A stretch of 64,000 bases of DNA from Lineus longissimus (GCF_910592395.1 NC_088326.1:9243001-9307000), one strand, 5' to 3'; positions 43,327-55,509 are shown, numbered from the stretch's first letter. Notes: a model not told the origin generated them from the letters alone. Translations and numbers: made by a program.

Positions 43327-43667
43327 ATATATATCGTATTGCTCGCTAACTTAGTACTTGTGATCAGTATGATTTGAAATGAAGTGATGTTATCAGTACA
43401 AGTGATGCAGTGATACGCTATCATTGCCTACTAACCAGGATAATCCTGATTCAATCTTTCATCTACAATGTAATGTCTTAATAATCTGAAACAGATGTCA
43501 AGCCTGGATACTGAAATGGCTATACAGATTATATAGGCTTATGAGCATTGGTCTATGAGAACAAATCATGGCCTCAATGATGTATATTCTACAGTGTTTG
43601 CAGTTCCTGAATCACTTTTGTGTTGGTTGGGAAAGCACATATATCAGAATAGGAGAAGGCTACAACA

Positions 43668-44273
43668 TTGGCATTTATGATGGAATCCGATTCTGAAAAT
43701 TCAGAGCCAGTTGACCCAGAAGAGGTGAGAGTGATTGCAGTAAAGGTCACAAAGGAGCAGGAAGAAACAATCAAGGCTTTATTTGTACATTATGAGTGGG
43801 ATTTCCAAGAAATACCAATTCCTGATGAAAGCACAAATGCAGCAGAAAACATGGAAGTTGAAGACCAAGGAGCTGCGGCAAATGGGGAAGAACCATACAT
43901 TAATAATTATCGGCTGCCCCAACATATGGAGGGAGATGAGTGCCCACACTGCTTGATCTCCCCATGTATTACGGATGAACGTTTCAGACAAATGTGGTGG
44001 GAAAGTGAAAACCACGGACCCTACGTGGAAAATTCAAATAAGAGAAAACCACTCTACAAACGTTTTTGGACTATGTTACTACACAGGGGAGTGTGGGATG
44101 ATGTGCGATATAGGGAGCGAAAAACTGCAGCAATACTACGTGATCCGAAGAGAAAAAAGCATGTCTACAGTAGAAGGGATATTATGCCAAACTGTGTGGT
44201 AAAATTGATCCGTCAGTGGCTTCCAAATCCAGCATCTATACCGTACATGGGACATATGTGGGAGTGGCAATAA
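43668..44273 (+). CDS. P2X7-tail-like Cys-rich protein of Kolobok-like element C, intact
   Basis: The protein is 201 residues. The N-terminal acidic part contains one copy of the module seen three times in copy B (VRVIAVKVTKEQEETIKALF). The C-terminal domain is CPHCLISPCITDE, RQMWW, YKRFWTMLLHRGVWDD, RRDIMPNCVVKLIRQWLPNP and YMGHMW. The pattern of Cys pair, Tyr-Arg/Lys-aromatic, and PNCV-x-x-IR-x-x-x-P resembles the cytosolic Cys-rich tail of P2X7 receptors and stand-alone relatives in invertebrates. Before the Gypsy arrived its start codon was about 340 bp from that of the divergent transposase. It is the only unbroken member of the three here. Function as an accessory protein of the transposon is inferred. 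Confidence 0.65.
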   Translation: MAFMMESDSENSEPVDPEEVRVIAVKVTKEQEETIKALFVHYEWDFQEIPIPDESTNAAENMEVEDQGAAANGEEPYINNYRLPQHMEGDECPHCLISPCITDERFRQMWWESENHGPYVENSNKRKPLYKRFWTMLLHRGVWDDVRYRERKTAAILRDPKRKKHVYSRRDIMPNCVVKLIRQWLPNPASIPYMGHMWEWQ

Positions 44274-44957
44274 AACGTTTTGTTTCAGAGACACCATGTG
44301 CAGCTATCATAAACCAGTGTATTGAAGGAGTGTATAGGAATCAACTTGTCTTATGTCGGCCTATAGGCCCTACCCAGTCACTACTTCTAGTAAGACCCAG
44401 TCACTACTACTAAAAAGATTGAGAAAATGGATTCATTTATTTGATATAAGTGATTTGTATCAATAGGAATATTATCACTGATGGCTGAGCATTGACTTGG
44501 GTATGTTGTCTTTATTTTCTTATTGCATGTGATGAGTACAACATGAATACCTAACTTTTGAACCAGACTATAGTACAAACCGGGCTGTTGGGAATTCCCC
44601 CTCTGTAGAAATAACCTCAGCGTAAGAGATCATGTGACTGACTCATCTGTCAGTTGACTATCCAAATATGGCAGACTCCTCCCTCATCTGTCCATCAACC
44701 TGATGTACTAACGGTCATTACAGATAAAAATGTTTTAATATCTCATCAACCATACCAAAGGGAGGGCTGTATTTTGACAGACATGCAGATTAGATATTCA
44801 TGAGTTTGGTAGACAAGTCTGAAGGAAAACTTTGGACTGGTGCCAGAGATATCTGTGAGATTGTTGGAGAAAGTGTCGGAGGTTTGAATGCCCCGGTTAT
44901 TGGTCACGTGACTGGATGTCAGCCATTAGGAGCTCCTTTTATACCGGCTTCTGGCCT
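44274..44957. other. 3' region of Kolobok-like element C
   Basis: Non-coding, ending in GGTATAAAAGG-like sequence (reverse strand) next to the terminal repeat. The right ends of copies A and B carry the same GGTATAAAAGG phrase, which links the three elements. Confidence 0.6.
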
Positions 44958-45497
44958 TTAATGAAAAGTGCCCACATGTGATGTGTTTCTGTTGATGTGG
45001 GTCACAGCACTGTTCGCCACTTTATAGTCTTTACCACATGAGCAAGTGTACGACAAGTTATAGGTCTTCAAATAAAACCGTATCAAAGACGATGGGCGCA
45101 TCTCCCAAAGTTCAATGGCACTAAATTTCCCACCTTCTCGGCCTTGATCATATTGCTGACCATATTTGCAACGCATTTGGAAGAGTTTGTTAAAGTCCGA
45201 TAATCTTTGCTTAGCGGAGATATTTTTGGCCAATACTTTAAGCTCTTTAAGAGTCTCCTCCGCAGGTTCCTCCTCCTCCCCTTCGCCTTCCTGCTCGTTG
45301 CTGGTGCTTGGTCTCTCGCTTTTTCTTCCTTTCTTATTTTCTTCCTTTTCTTTCTTCTCGTTGCTGGTGCTTGGTTCGACCTTCAATACCTGAGTTTTCA
45401 CTCGAATGTAGTATGAACTTGGTACTATACACTGGTATAATCGCTTTTTGTATGCTACCCACAGAAATCTAGGAATTAGTCGTTGAACTTGAAACAC
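44958..45497 (-). CDS. CSCGK-motif small protein, copy 2
   Basis: The 179 residues are almost identical to the protein at 11738, with an Asn to Arg change before Pro-Ser-Ser. The frame is open. The N-terminal 35 residues again lie in the foldback repeat. Conservation of the open frame in both copies fits either a young duplication or selection; the very few differences do not discriminate. Confidence 0.5.
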   Translation of the reverse strand: MFQVQRLIPRFLWVAYKKRLYQCIVPSSYYIRVKTQVLKVEPSTSNEKKEKEENKKGRKSERPSTSNEQEGEGEEEEPAEETLKELKVLAKNISAKQRLSDFNKLFQMRCKYGQQYDQGREGGKFSAIELWEMRPSSLIRFYLKTYNLSYTCSCGKDYKVANSAVTHINRNTSHVGTFH

Positions 45498-45986
45498 ATG
45501 TCTGTTTTTTGTTACCCCCGTCTTGAGACTGAAATTTAACGGCTAATTACTAGATTTCTATCGGCAGTATACAAAAGGTGATTATACCAGTGTATAGTGT
45601 CATATTCATACTACATTCGAGTGAAAACTTAGGTCTTGAATTATAGTATCAACGGAGATATCGATGTTTTAAAAAACGAAGTGAGTTCTGCGTGTCCGCC
45701 ATTGTGACGGGGGTTACTGAAGTTACCCCCGTCCGGTATCCAACAGTGTGCTTGGTCTCTTGCTTTTTCTTGTCACTGGCCTCCTCCTCTCCCATTCCTG
45801 CCTCCTGTTTTGTCTAAGTGAATTGTAATCTAAATTTTGATAGTTTTATCTATGTAATTTGAACACTATAGCATGGTGATTTTAAATGAACTATGAACTA
45901 TGAACTATGAACTATGAACTGATGACCTAGAAAACACACCACCTGTTGACAGATGGTCGAACCTCTTGCTAATCCACTGCCCTCAA

Positions 45987-46460
45987 AGATTTCGATTACA
46001 GTAGTGTGCATTTCAAGCAATCACTAAAACCCATTTCTGTCCCTTCAATGGACTGATATTTCTGTTTAAACCATTATGGGGTCGTAAGACACCAGCCTAG
46101 TCGTTTCATGTGCCCTTTTCAGGTAACACTGATTTTAAGAAAGTAAGATTTCGATTACAGTAGTGTGCATTTCAAGCAATCACTAAAACCCATTTCTGTC
46201 CCTTCAATGGACTGATATTTCTGTTTAAACCATTATGGGGTCGTTCATGTGACCCATTTCTGTCCCTTCAATGGACTGATATTTCTGTTTAAACCATTAT
46301 GGGGTCGTAAGACACCAACATAGTCGTTTCATGTGACCCATTTCTGTCCCTTCAATGGACTGATATTTCTGTTTAAACCATTATGGGGTCGTAAGACACC
46401 AGCATAGTCGTTTCATGTGCCCTTTTCAGGTAACACTGATTTTAAGAAAGTAAGATTTCG
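45987..46460 (+). repeat. Tandem repeat block, expanded in copy 2
   Basis: Equivalent to 12766-13090 but with two extra partial copies of the section containing CCATTTCTGTCCCTTCAATG. The expansion postdates the duplication. Confidence 0.8.
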
Positions 46461-47309
46461 ATATCTTATAATCAAATTTTGAGATATATGCTGGTGTCTT
46501 TCGACCCTAGGCTAATATGCGAAGTCCGGCCTGGTCTCACATAGTTTGAGCAGCTTCATCATGTCTTTCAAGAAGTTGGCGAACACATACCTGTGGTTCC
46601 CCATATTAAATGGGTACCTGTTCACGTCTATGATGGTAATTTCCTCATCGTCCTTCGCAGCTATAAACAGTTCAGCTCCCAGGTAGCATATTAAAACTCC
46701 AACCACTCTGCAGGGAGACGAATCAAGTGTAAGCTGTGACAAAAGCTGATGTCGCAGCTGCTCTCTATCTTCAGGACGTAAGCGCCCTGACTTCACTTCT
46801 GCCACAAGGTAGGACTCCGGCCCCCAGATCAAAACATCAAGAACAGGCTTGTGAATATGGTCCCAGTCAACAGCGGTACCATCAGAAGATCCAGAGCTTA
46901 TCGAGGATTTCCCTGGCGATTTGCTTGGCGATTTCTCTGGCATGGATTTCTCTGGCGAGGACATCTCTGACAAGTCCGAGTCTGATTCTGAGGTATCATC
47001 CTGGTAGTAATTGTACTGTATCGCCAATGTTCTCAGTTTTTTTGTTTTTGCCACTGCCACCGCCCATATTGTATATGTTAATGTCATCGGACTCCTCCAT
47101 CAGGGCTTTCAGCAGGGAATGTATGCAGTTTCTTCCTGCGCTGTTCCCAAATTGGTCAGTGAAACCTTCCATCAATAGCCTCTGGTATTCGAGTTTCCAA
47201 ACTGCAGTTAAAAAAAAAATAGACATGGTCAGTAATTGCGAGCAATCACTGAGATACCCCCGCACCCTGTATGACCGATAGTGCCGAGCACATGGTGAGG
47301 AGGAACAGG

Positions 47310-47890
47310 CCGTTTTCAAAATGGCCGCCGTGGCAGCCATACTGGATATTGCACGGCGGCCATTTTCGAGAGCAGCCATCCTATGGTCACTCCCAACAAC
47401 CACAGCAAAAATCAATTCAATCGGACAAGCCGTTCTCTTCGAAATGAACGGAAACCATTTTCAAGATGGCCGCCGTGGCAGCCATACTGGATATCGTACG
47501 GCGGCCATTTTCGAAAGCAGCCACTTATGGTCACTCCCTACAACCACAGCAAAAATCAATTCAATCGGACAAGCCGTTCTCTTCGAAATGAACGGAAACC
47601 GTTTTCAAGATGGCCGCCGTGGCAGCCATACTGGATATCGCACGGCGGCCATTTTCAAAAGCAGCCATCCTATGGTCACTCCACCACAGCAAAAATCAAT
47701 TCAATCGGACAAGCCGTTCTCTTCGAAATGAACGGAAACCGTTTTCAAGATGGCGGCCGTGGCAGCCATACTGGATATCGCACGGCGGCCATTTTCAAAA
47801 GCAGCCATCCTATGGTCACTCCCAACCACAGCAAAAATGAATTCAATCGGACAAGCCGTTCTCTTCGAAATAAGCGGAAACCATTTTCAG
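47310..47890 (+). repeat. Minisatellite, four units
   Basis: The same unit as 13945-14815, but with four copies instead of six. The intron of the broken nuclease-like gene carries it. Confidence 0.85.
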
Positions 47891-48359
47891 CCGCACGCAC
47901 GGAAGGACGGACGGACGCACGGACAAGCCAATTCCTATAACCCCCTATACTTCGTATGCGGGGTATAATAATCAGATTAACTTGCATACTAAACCAGGTC
48001 AATCCATGAAATGTCTGTGACATTGTGTGCTAAGCTGGAAGGTTACACATTGACGTAATTCTCAAGACTCCCATTGGAATTTTAATGTAAATGTAAAGTT
48101 TATAATGTCTGAAATCGCCTTGCCCAGGGGCACAAGTCAGGAGTAGAACACACGACTTACCCTTTTTCGAGAAGCCCCACGAATCAGTATCGTCGTTCCA
48201 TTTCATGCTATTCATTACTTCATCAAACTTGGAGGTGTCGACGGCTTCGGAGATTTTCATCAGTTGGTCACAGATCTCTTTTGAACTGTTGTTATATCTC
48301 ACACTATACTCCACCGCGTCATCATCTGTGGAAGATAACGGCAATATGTAAGATTTATA

Positions 48360-49215
48360 GTCAATGCAAATTGTGCAAATTGCTCAAGTGCTCTGGTGAT
48401 GCAGGGCAAGCACTAATGATGTCAGAATAGGATTAGGTGACGTAGTTGTGACCTAAAACATCGGTGAAAAATTACTCATACTTGCCAGGGTTGACGTCAG
48501 GGTATTCTGGTGATGCAACACAAGAATGTCTTATGTCAGAATAGGTTTTTGTGACGTAGTTGTGACCTCACAAGACCCATTACTCATATCTGCCACCGGT
48601 GACGTCAGGGTATTACGAGTAATATTTCACCGATTTTTCAGCCCTTGATATTATACCTGAGTCTTGTGAGGTCACAACTACGTCACCTGTCACCAGAGTA
48701 CCTTGACGTCACTGCTGGTAGATGTGAGTAATTTTTCACCGATGTTTCAGCCCTTGATATTATACCTGAGTCTTGTGAGGTCACAACTACGTCACCGAAA
48801 CCTATTCTGACGTCATAAGTGCTTGCCCTGCATCACCAGAACACTCTGACGTCACCGCTGGTAGATATGAGTAATATTTCACTGATGTTTTAGCCCTTGA
48901 TATTATACCTGAGTCTTGTGAGGTCACAACTACGTCACCAAAACCTATTCTGACGTCAGTAGTGCTTGCCCCGCATCACCAGAATACCCTGACGTCACCG
49001 CTGGTAGTTGTGACCTCACAAGATTCAGGTATAATATCAAAGGCTGAAACATCGGTGAAATATTACTCATATCTACCAGAAGTGAGTCTTGTGAGGTCAC
49101 AACTATGTCACCAAAACCTATTCTGACGTCATTAGTGCTTGCCCTGCATCACCAGAATACCCTGACGTCACCCCTGGCAGATATGAGTAATTTTTCACCG
49201 ATGTTTCAGTCCTTG
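48360..49215. repeat. CRE-palindrome repeat block (second locus)
   Basis: Units with CACCGATGTTTCAGCCCTTG, GTGAGGTCACAACTACGTCA and CCAAAACCTATTCTGACGTC in both orientations, as at 6.5-8.4 kb, with TGACGTCA near 48495, 48600, 48704, 48985 and 49163. It is inserted in exon 1 of the nuclease-like gene copy 2. Confidence 0.8.
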
Positions 49216-49351
49216 ACGCTAACACCCGCCGCCTAGCGGCCAATCGTGGAGCGAACAAATATCCAGCACGGGTGACCTGGTCTTCTGGCCTAGTAAAGCG
49301 AAATCGTCCGCTGAATGTACCACGTTATTGTGAGAAGGAGGAACATTGATA

Positions 49352-50480
49352 ATGTCAACAGTCAATTAAAGACAGTATCTAGGTCTGTACTAGGCCAATA
49401 CATCCATGCTCCCGACCATCATACTGCTTATACAGCTGGTTTTGCATAATCATCAGCTGGCTACCTGAGCGCCTTCCTCAGGTCTGAACGAGGAAGTTTT
49501 GTTCACCTTGATGGAGATTTATAAATATCCACTTTGTGTACATGGTAACCAAGGGAAGCGAGGGAGCATTCGTTTTAGTGAAACTTTTTGGAGTTTGGAC
49601 CATGGTATCTACCAGAGGTGTTCCATCACATATTAAATGCTCCCTTTTCCTGTCAGTAGCATTTCACACTTCTGTGGAGGGGTGAGAGCTACGGTCTTTC
49701 TTTTTTAGCATAGATTCTTGGCCATTCTATACAGGTTGTTCACCCCTCCATTGAAAATGAACCAATGCTTCAAAGGGAAATTCTCATCGATATGAAATGA
49801 TAGAGCACACATTATTTTACGGAAAAGGCTTATATATGTATTTGCCAGTTTATAATTCTGTGGCATCAGAAACATAGAGTACTATTGGCTTCTCGATGAT
49901 TCATCAACATGGTAATATGAACATTTTGAGATGGCTATTCTCATGACTTTTTAAGAATCATTTCAAGAATAATGATGATGAGAAAGCCCCCTGGCATACC
50001 AATCTGAAAAAAGTCTTGGGGTGTTGAGTTCAGAGGTACGTGGGCTACCGTCAACATGGCAAACAAGGGTTTTTCAGACAAGCACAGTTTAGCTGACTCA
50101 GCCTCTGCAACTTTTTCCAAAGACTGACCAGTTTTACCAGCTACGGCCCCAAACATTTAACATGAAAAATTACCACTCTGTCCACGTTCCTCCCTGTGCC
50201 AATTTCAATGTACAGCTTTCCACAGAGGCATAATTTCGAATATGAAGGAATATGCAACAGGAACTTTCTATTTAAAATAACATGTGCTCCCTGAACACTG
50301 TAGCCATTGAATCTATTTTTAGATTTAGCTCAGGGAGGATGCTGCTCGTTCATTCTGGCTAGCTGCCATGATCTGAGGTTCAAATCACAGTGGGGAGCCT
50401 CTAGCAATATGATGGTCGGGAGCATGGGGTCAGCCTCCATATCTACCTAGATACTGTCTTTAATTGACTGTTGATAATGT
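49352..50480. mobile_element. 1.1-kb element with long inverted ends
   Basis: Bases 49352-49425 (ATGTCAACAGTCAATTAAAG ... CTCCCGACCATCATA) are matched in inverse by 50406-50480. The arms are about 75 bp with a few differences in the middle. The interior has no supported gene. It is a probable foldback or long-TIR MITE. Confidence 0.7.
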
Positions 50481-51439
50481 GAAATAGCCTGTGCAATAGC
50501 ATGATAATTTGATTCTTAAAGACCGACCTTTTCCAGATACCAAACACCGGGTGGAGAGCAATTTACCTATGGCCTGCCCACATTTGCGAGATGCAGGCTT
50601 CCTGAGCTCTGGCCCCATGCTGGCAAGATAAGGCTAATGTGGCTTGACAACTGAAGTGTGATGAGTGTAAACAATCTCAAGAGGTTGCTTCAGTTCCATA
50701 TCTTGGTGCTTTACCAAAATTAGATTTCGGGTTTATGTACTCCAATTTCGGATGTTTGAGAAAAAAGAATTAAAAGAGACATTTTTTGAAATCATTTCAA
50801 GTTTTCTTTTGCCACCTAATATTCAAAGTGATCATGCAGGTACTCAATAGCAAACAAAGAAATATTTATGAAATGAAAAGCTAAGAACATGTGAGCAAAC
50901 CTAAATTTATTCATGACTCACAATCCAAATTACTCAATGAAGGCCTATAGACCTGCTTCGTTTTATGCATATTTTACCCACACCAGACTTACATTTTGGG
51001 TATGATATTTACAATGTATAGTGAATAGTCCACTGATTTATTGTCACCCATGAAACAAATTCAAACATATCCGTTGCGAAGTTATAGTTACAATTTATCG
51101 ATCAGAAACACAAGACTAATGACAGTGTCCAAAAGTCATTCAGAATCAGTGATGTTTGGTGTTAGTGGTACAACACCAAACATCCTGTCAACAACACGAT
51201 CCCAAATGTTATTCCTGTATTCATAAGAACATTTGACATACTTTCTCTTTGTCTTTCCTTTCCTCTCTTCCTGTGAATTTTCCGAGGCTGACCACGTGCT
51301 GGTATATCGTCGCCCAACATTTTCATTCCAGTGACACACTGCAAGATTTAAACGGAGTTTATACTGTGTATCTCCAAATGAAATTCGTTTGTCCTGAAAT
51401 ATGTTCATCACACTATTGAATGACTCCACAAAGAACGTA

Positions 51440-53875
51440 GAGTAGAGCGGGGCAAGACGCCCCCCTTAAGGGATAAAGTCACGTAGGATGCATAGTAATA
51501 CTACCAGTAGCGAACTGCACCTCGTGATGACTGACACTTGGAAGTACCACCAATAGGTCATAATAATATTCAGCTCTCTCATTGGTTTAATGGTGCAGGG
51601 GATCTTTTATAACAAAGTTCAAAAGGGGCGTTTTACCCCATATATGGGGCAAGTTGCCCCGCTAGTTGGGGCAAGAGGCCCACTGGGGGGCGTCTTACCC
51701 CACACTGGAGGGGCGTCTTGCCCCACGGCTGGAAAAGGGTTTGTGACCGTTGACTCAATTAAGACACAACTCAATTAAGACACAACTGTTTTAAGCCCCG
51801 TCTAGACTAGCCAGGTTTCTCCAGTAATTTGCGCTTTGGTTTTTTACCTTTACCTTTTGTTTTGGCACTGTGGTGACTGTCTTTGGTTTCGACCTTTCGC
51901 TTTTTCCCTTTTCCAGCAGACAGTGTCACTCCCTTTCGTTTTCCCTTTCCTTTCTCTGCCTTCTGTTGCAACCTCTGCACAACCTCAGCCTTGTATGGAG
52001 ATGAGGTAAGGATTTCTGCCTGTTGTTTCTTTGACGGTTTTCTTTTATTCTGTTTCCTACTGGCACTGGCATGAGGTGGAGACATGGAGTTGTGAACTTC
52101 TTCTATGTTTGGAACCTGTGGTAGATCTGTTAAACCTGAAAAAATTTGATTATTACATTTGAGCATATAGGCCTGATATGAATGTAGCTAATAGTTGGGA
52201 CTAGCAAGATCCACAGTCGTATCATTGGTATAGACCTTTCCAATAAAGATGGCGGCCTACTTGTTTTCGTCTTTTGTGTGGATGGCCACTGAACAATTAA
52301 CCACATGATATCGGGATAACAGGCCACCATCTTTGTTGGGAAGGTCTAGTTCTATATACTTACTGCTGTTCGACCTATCCAGAAGGCGTATATAAACAAA
52401 TGGATGCTATACAGATCTATTAATACGAGTGCAACCATATGTTAACAAAGGGTGGGGCAAGACGCCCCCTCTCTGGGGCGAGAAGCCCCCCCCCCCGATG
52501 GGCCTCTTGCCCCGCCATGGAGGGGCGTCTTACCCCATAGGCATACGCCCAATTCTAACAGCCTCGCTTTCGTACCACGATGGCATGTGGCCTGGGAGCC
52601 CAGACAAGAACTAGAATTGTCGGTTGAGTCTGCAGGCAGACTCTGGAGTCTCCGTCAACTGTGGGGTGCTTTGTTTGTTGAGGAAGTGGAGGAGGCAGTA
52701 TGTTTTGGTTAAAAGTTTATTGGGAAAATAGATATATACATATATACATAGTTGGAGATTAAAAGTCGGGTTACTGGTTTGTAGACCTTGGTATGAGAAT
52801 TGTCTTCGCTGGCAAGGTTTGCATTGGGTTTATGTTGCTGCTGTGTTAACGCTGTGTTGGGATAGCAGCGATGGTGATTTTGTGATTCACATGTGCCTTA
52901 AACACTATTCTGCACATGCGACTTGCGCATGACCGGAACTTGATCGTCTTATCAACGCCGTCGCCTCGCTCCAAGGCCCTGCCTGTATTGACCACTATTG
53001 TTGCCGCGAAAATTTGTTTGTAGCAAGAATAACTTATAACAACAATGAATCATAAAAGATTTCAATTTATGTCCAAGCAAGTGTGTTCCTGTAATCGTTG
53101 CTCTTAAGTACGAATTGATCAACATGGAAGCTATCGAAATTGGCAGGGAATATGGTCGCATAATACGTCTCGTTTGGAGAATGTGCAATGGCGGAAATCG
53201 AAATTGGCAGGGAATATGGTGGCATAATACGTCTCGTTTGGAGATTGTGTAATGGCGGATCAAATTTTCACGGCCCATCGCCAAACGGCTGTCTCGTCCC
53301 CTAAAATATGTCGTTATTGCTCGCTAAATAATTCTGAAAATTCGCACTGCACACCTTTGATGTTTCGATAAACAACTCATTATACTATTTGATTTACTTA
53401 ATGTCCAGTTTTCCCTAAACTTCGCGAACACGAATCCACCTGGGTTCTCCAATCACTAATGATATACACAGTGCATTGCATACACCGTAGTCACATGGAA
53501 CGGGGTTATAAATTGGGGGAATTTGCCTAGCTAAACCAAGAGTCTCCTTTCAACCCTACATACGTAGGTTGACGGAGACTAATGATCTTCTTACTCATGT
53601 CCATCTTTGTCATTTATGTGATTAAATCTTACCTCGTGATTCTATGTGGTGGCTACGAAATACTCGTCTACGTAAAATCACATCAAAATGACCGAAAATC
53701 AACTTCAGGTCGTAATTTCCAGAGCGAGCTGTCTGCTTCAACCGGGATGCTGATCTGACCTTGACATCAAGTTACAGAATTTGTGGATAGACGGCAGCAC
53801 TTGTTGGGCGTTGAATATTGGAAATAGGAGGGGTGGGCGACTTGCCTCTGGGGGGCGTCTTGCCCCGCTCTACTC
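51440..53875. mobile_element. Pogo-like (TA) element with GC-rich subterminal repeats
   Basis: The 2,436-bp insertion is flanked by TA (51438-51439 and 53876-53877); copy A reads AAGAACGTATCCCTTG uninterrupted. The inverted ends start GAGTAGAGCGGGGCAAGACG. The interior has several further GGGGCAAGACGCCCC-like palindromic blocks near 51640-51725 and 52450-52535. Only a fragment of a protein is left (51807-52166), so it is a deletion derivative. Confidence 0.85.
51807..52166 (-). pseudogene. Lys-rich C-terminal fragment, probably of a pogo-type transposase
   Basis: The 119-codon reading has SKKQQAEILTSSPYK then long Lys/Gly-rich segments (KGKGKRKGVTLSAGKGKKRK). From family knowledge, an ILTSSPYK-type motif with a basic tail follows the DDE domain in pogo/Tigger transposases. 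No catalytic part is left in the element. An acceptor-like TTTTTTCAG precedes GLTDLPQVPN, so this could be the last exon. Confidence 0.45.
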
Positions 53876-55241
53876 TATCCCTTGCATGGACGTAACTTTG
53901 AGGGTACTTATATACTGATGACTGTTTGATAGCATTTTCTAATAGATCCTCTGCTTTCTTGCTTGTGATGACACGGCGCGATGGTTCGTAGTTCGCATCC
54001 GTGCGACAACGTGAGGTTGGTGGACAATTGCCATGATTATTCTTATAATGTTCGGTGATATTTTCCGTCATAGCTTTCAATTTGTCTTTGTCATGATCAC
54101 AATTTCTGATTGCCCAGTTTATGTGCGTTGCAATACCCATTGGCTTGTCCTGCAGTTCTTCATGCCAGGTTTTGTTGTGCCTTTTCTTCGCTCCTTCTGC
54201 CACTTTCTTTACTGATTTGGTAATGTTTTTTACCGCATGCCAGGTATCGTTTTGATTAATTGTTGAGTTTTTATCCCTTACCAGTTTGTTTACTGCCCCA
54301 TTGAAGTCATGGCAATGAATATTGATCCCAATTCCCCCATCCTCTGTATTTTCCAAGTAATCGTATATCCTCTTTGTTCCCAGTGTCTCATGTCTTCGCG
54401 TAACAGGATCGTCTCTCTTTGTCACATGCTCACATCGGAGCACTTTTTGGGTTTTCTCACCCATCCCAACCACACTCGTATCCTTGGCATTTTTTCGCCA
54501 TCCATGGCGAGCATCAGTTGCAATGTTTATGCCTGGATGATACTCCTCCTCCTCACCATCGTCATTCGGAACAGTTACGTAGTCGTAGCTCCCGATCTCC
54601 TCCAAAAGTGCCTGGTGGGTACTTTTCTTCTCCTCTTCCTCTGAACTAGGGAAGAAGTACAATCTTTGGTTGTCTGTCAGAAGGAAAACGCGAGACTTAT
54701 CAATGCTGCAAGTATCCACAAAACGTCTGTACATAACTGGTAGAAGACCACTCGAAAAGAACCCATGTGCCATTCTTGTATTCACCAAAAGTCTATTGTC
54801 AGGAAGGCACGACGAGGATATCCACTCATATTTGTGATGACCGTGCCGTCTTCCACATCGAACTTTAGTTTTGACTGCATGCCCAAGATAATGTGTCTCG
54901 ATTATAGAAAGTCCTGCGTTGCATAACCGTCCATGGCGTTCCGACATTTCAATGACTTTTTGAAGCGCATCCTTGCTACACACAAACAGTTCTTGCTTCA
55001 AATCGTTCCTTTCGACAGGCTGGTAAGTAGGAGTTGCTGTTGTTCTGTCCTCTTCCAAATGATGATTTAGCCAAAAGTCCAAGGCATTTTCAATGATCAT
55101 CGCATTGTTCACTGGGCGTTCAGTCTCCGTCACCAAAAAATCACGTACTAGCTGCATCTTCTTTCGAATGGACTCTTTTATATTATTATTCCCTGGGATT
55201 TCAATTTTGAAACTTTTTGGACGCACACTTTTTTCAGCCAT

Positions 55242-55509
55242 TATGATACCTCGAAGTTACCTCGTGAGAATAAACTGTATGAATGAATATACTAGTATAT
55301 GCTTTGCTGTTGGACTGTAGTTTTCTCATGGACAGGATGGACAGGATAAACAGATAAATGATGCTTGCAGAAGGGCAGCCTAGTTACAGGAAGCCCTGAA
55401 ACATTGGCAAGATAATCGGCCTTATTTGGGACAGATTGTGAGTACTATATCTAGTGTTGCTATGTGCCTACCATCAGTTCTTCCTGTGCAGTAACACAGT
55501 CCAAGTAAA
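55242..55509. promoter_or_regulatory. Shared divergent promoter region, copy B
   Basis: The 268-bp interval between the start codons of transposase B and partner B is almost the same as 24360-24627. Confidence 0.45.

Larger units (their letters stand above)
27488..44957. mobile_element. Kolobok-like element C with TTAA target duplication
   Basis: The ends are inverted repeats AGGCCAGAAGCC (27488 and, inverted, 44946-44957), each next to TTAA (27484-27487 and 44958-44961). Removing the nested Gypsy leaves about 3.5 kb, coding a disabled transposase on minus and an intact P2X7-like partner on plus, in the same divergent layout as copies A and B. It inserted at the junction of the two tandem duplication copies. 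TTAA duplication is typical of Kolobok and piggyBac; the transposase resembles the former. Confidence 0.85.
46512..50618 (-). pseudogene. PD-(D/E)XK nuclease-like gene, copy 2 (broken)
   Basis: Exon 2 is 46512-47201 and exon 1 is split: 48161-48359 and 50529-50618. Two lesions are visible. First, one extra T in the T run at about 47037-47043 shifts the frame of exon 2. Second, 24 bp of exon 1 (equivalent to 20368-20391) are replaced by about 2.2 kb of repeat. The catalytic-looking block with PVLDVLIWG and LVAEVKSG is unchanged. Copy 1 therefore seems to be the only potentially working version here. Confidence 0.7.
51136..55241 (-). pseudogene. Kolobok-like transposase, copy B (interrupted by pogo-like element)
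   Basis: The reading starts MAEKSVRPKSFKIEIPG at 55241 and is open to 53878, where the pogo-like element interrupts it inside SYVHARD. It resumes at 51437 with FFVESFNSVMNIFQDK (ESFN in the shared motif) and ends near 51136. Before the insertion copy B was open throughout, so it is the best reference for the family. Motifs are ATDARHGWRKNAKD, CEHVTKRDDPVTRRHETLGT, NQNDTWHAVKNITKSVKK and NWAIRNCDHDKDK, as expected for a Kolobok-like DDE core. A 36-bp segment at 54667-54702 is inverted relative to copy A without closing the frame. Confidence 0.75.
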
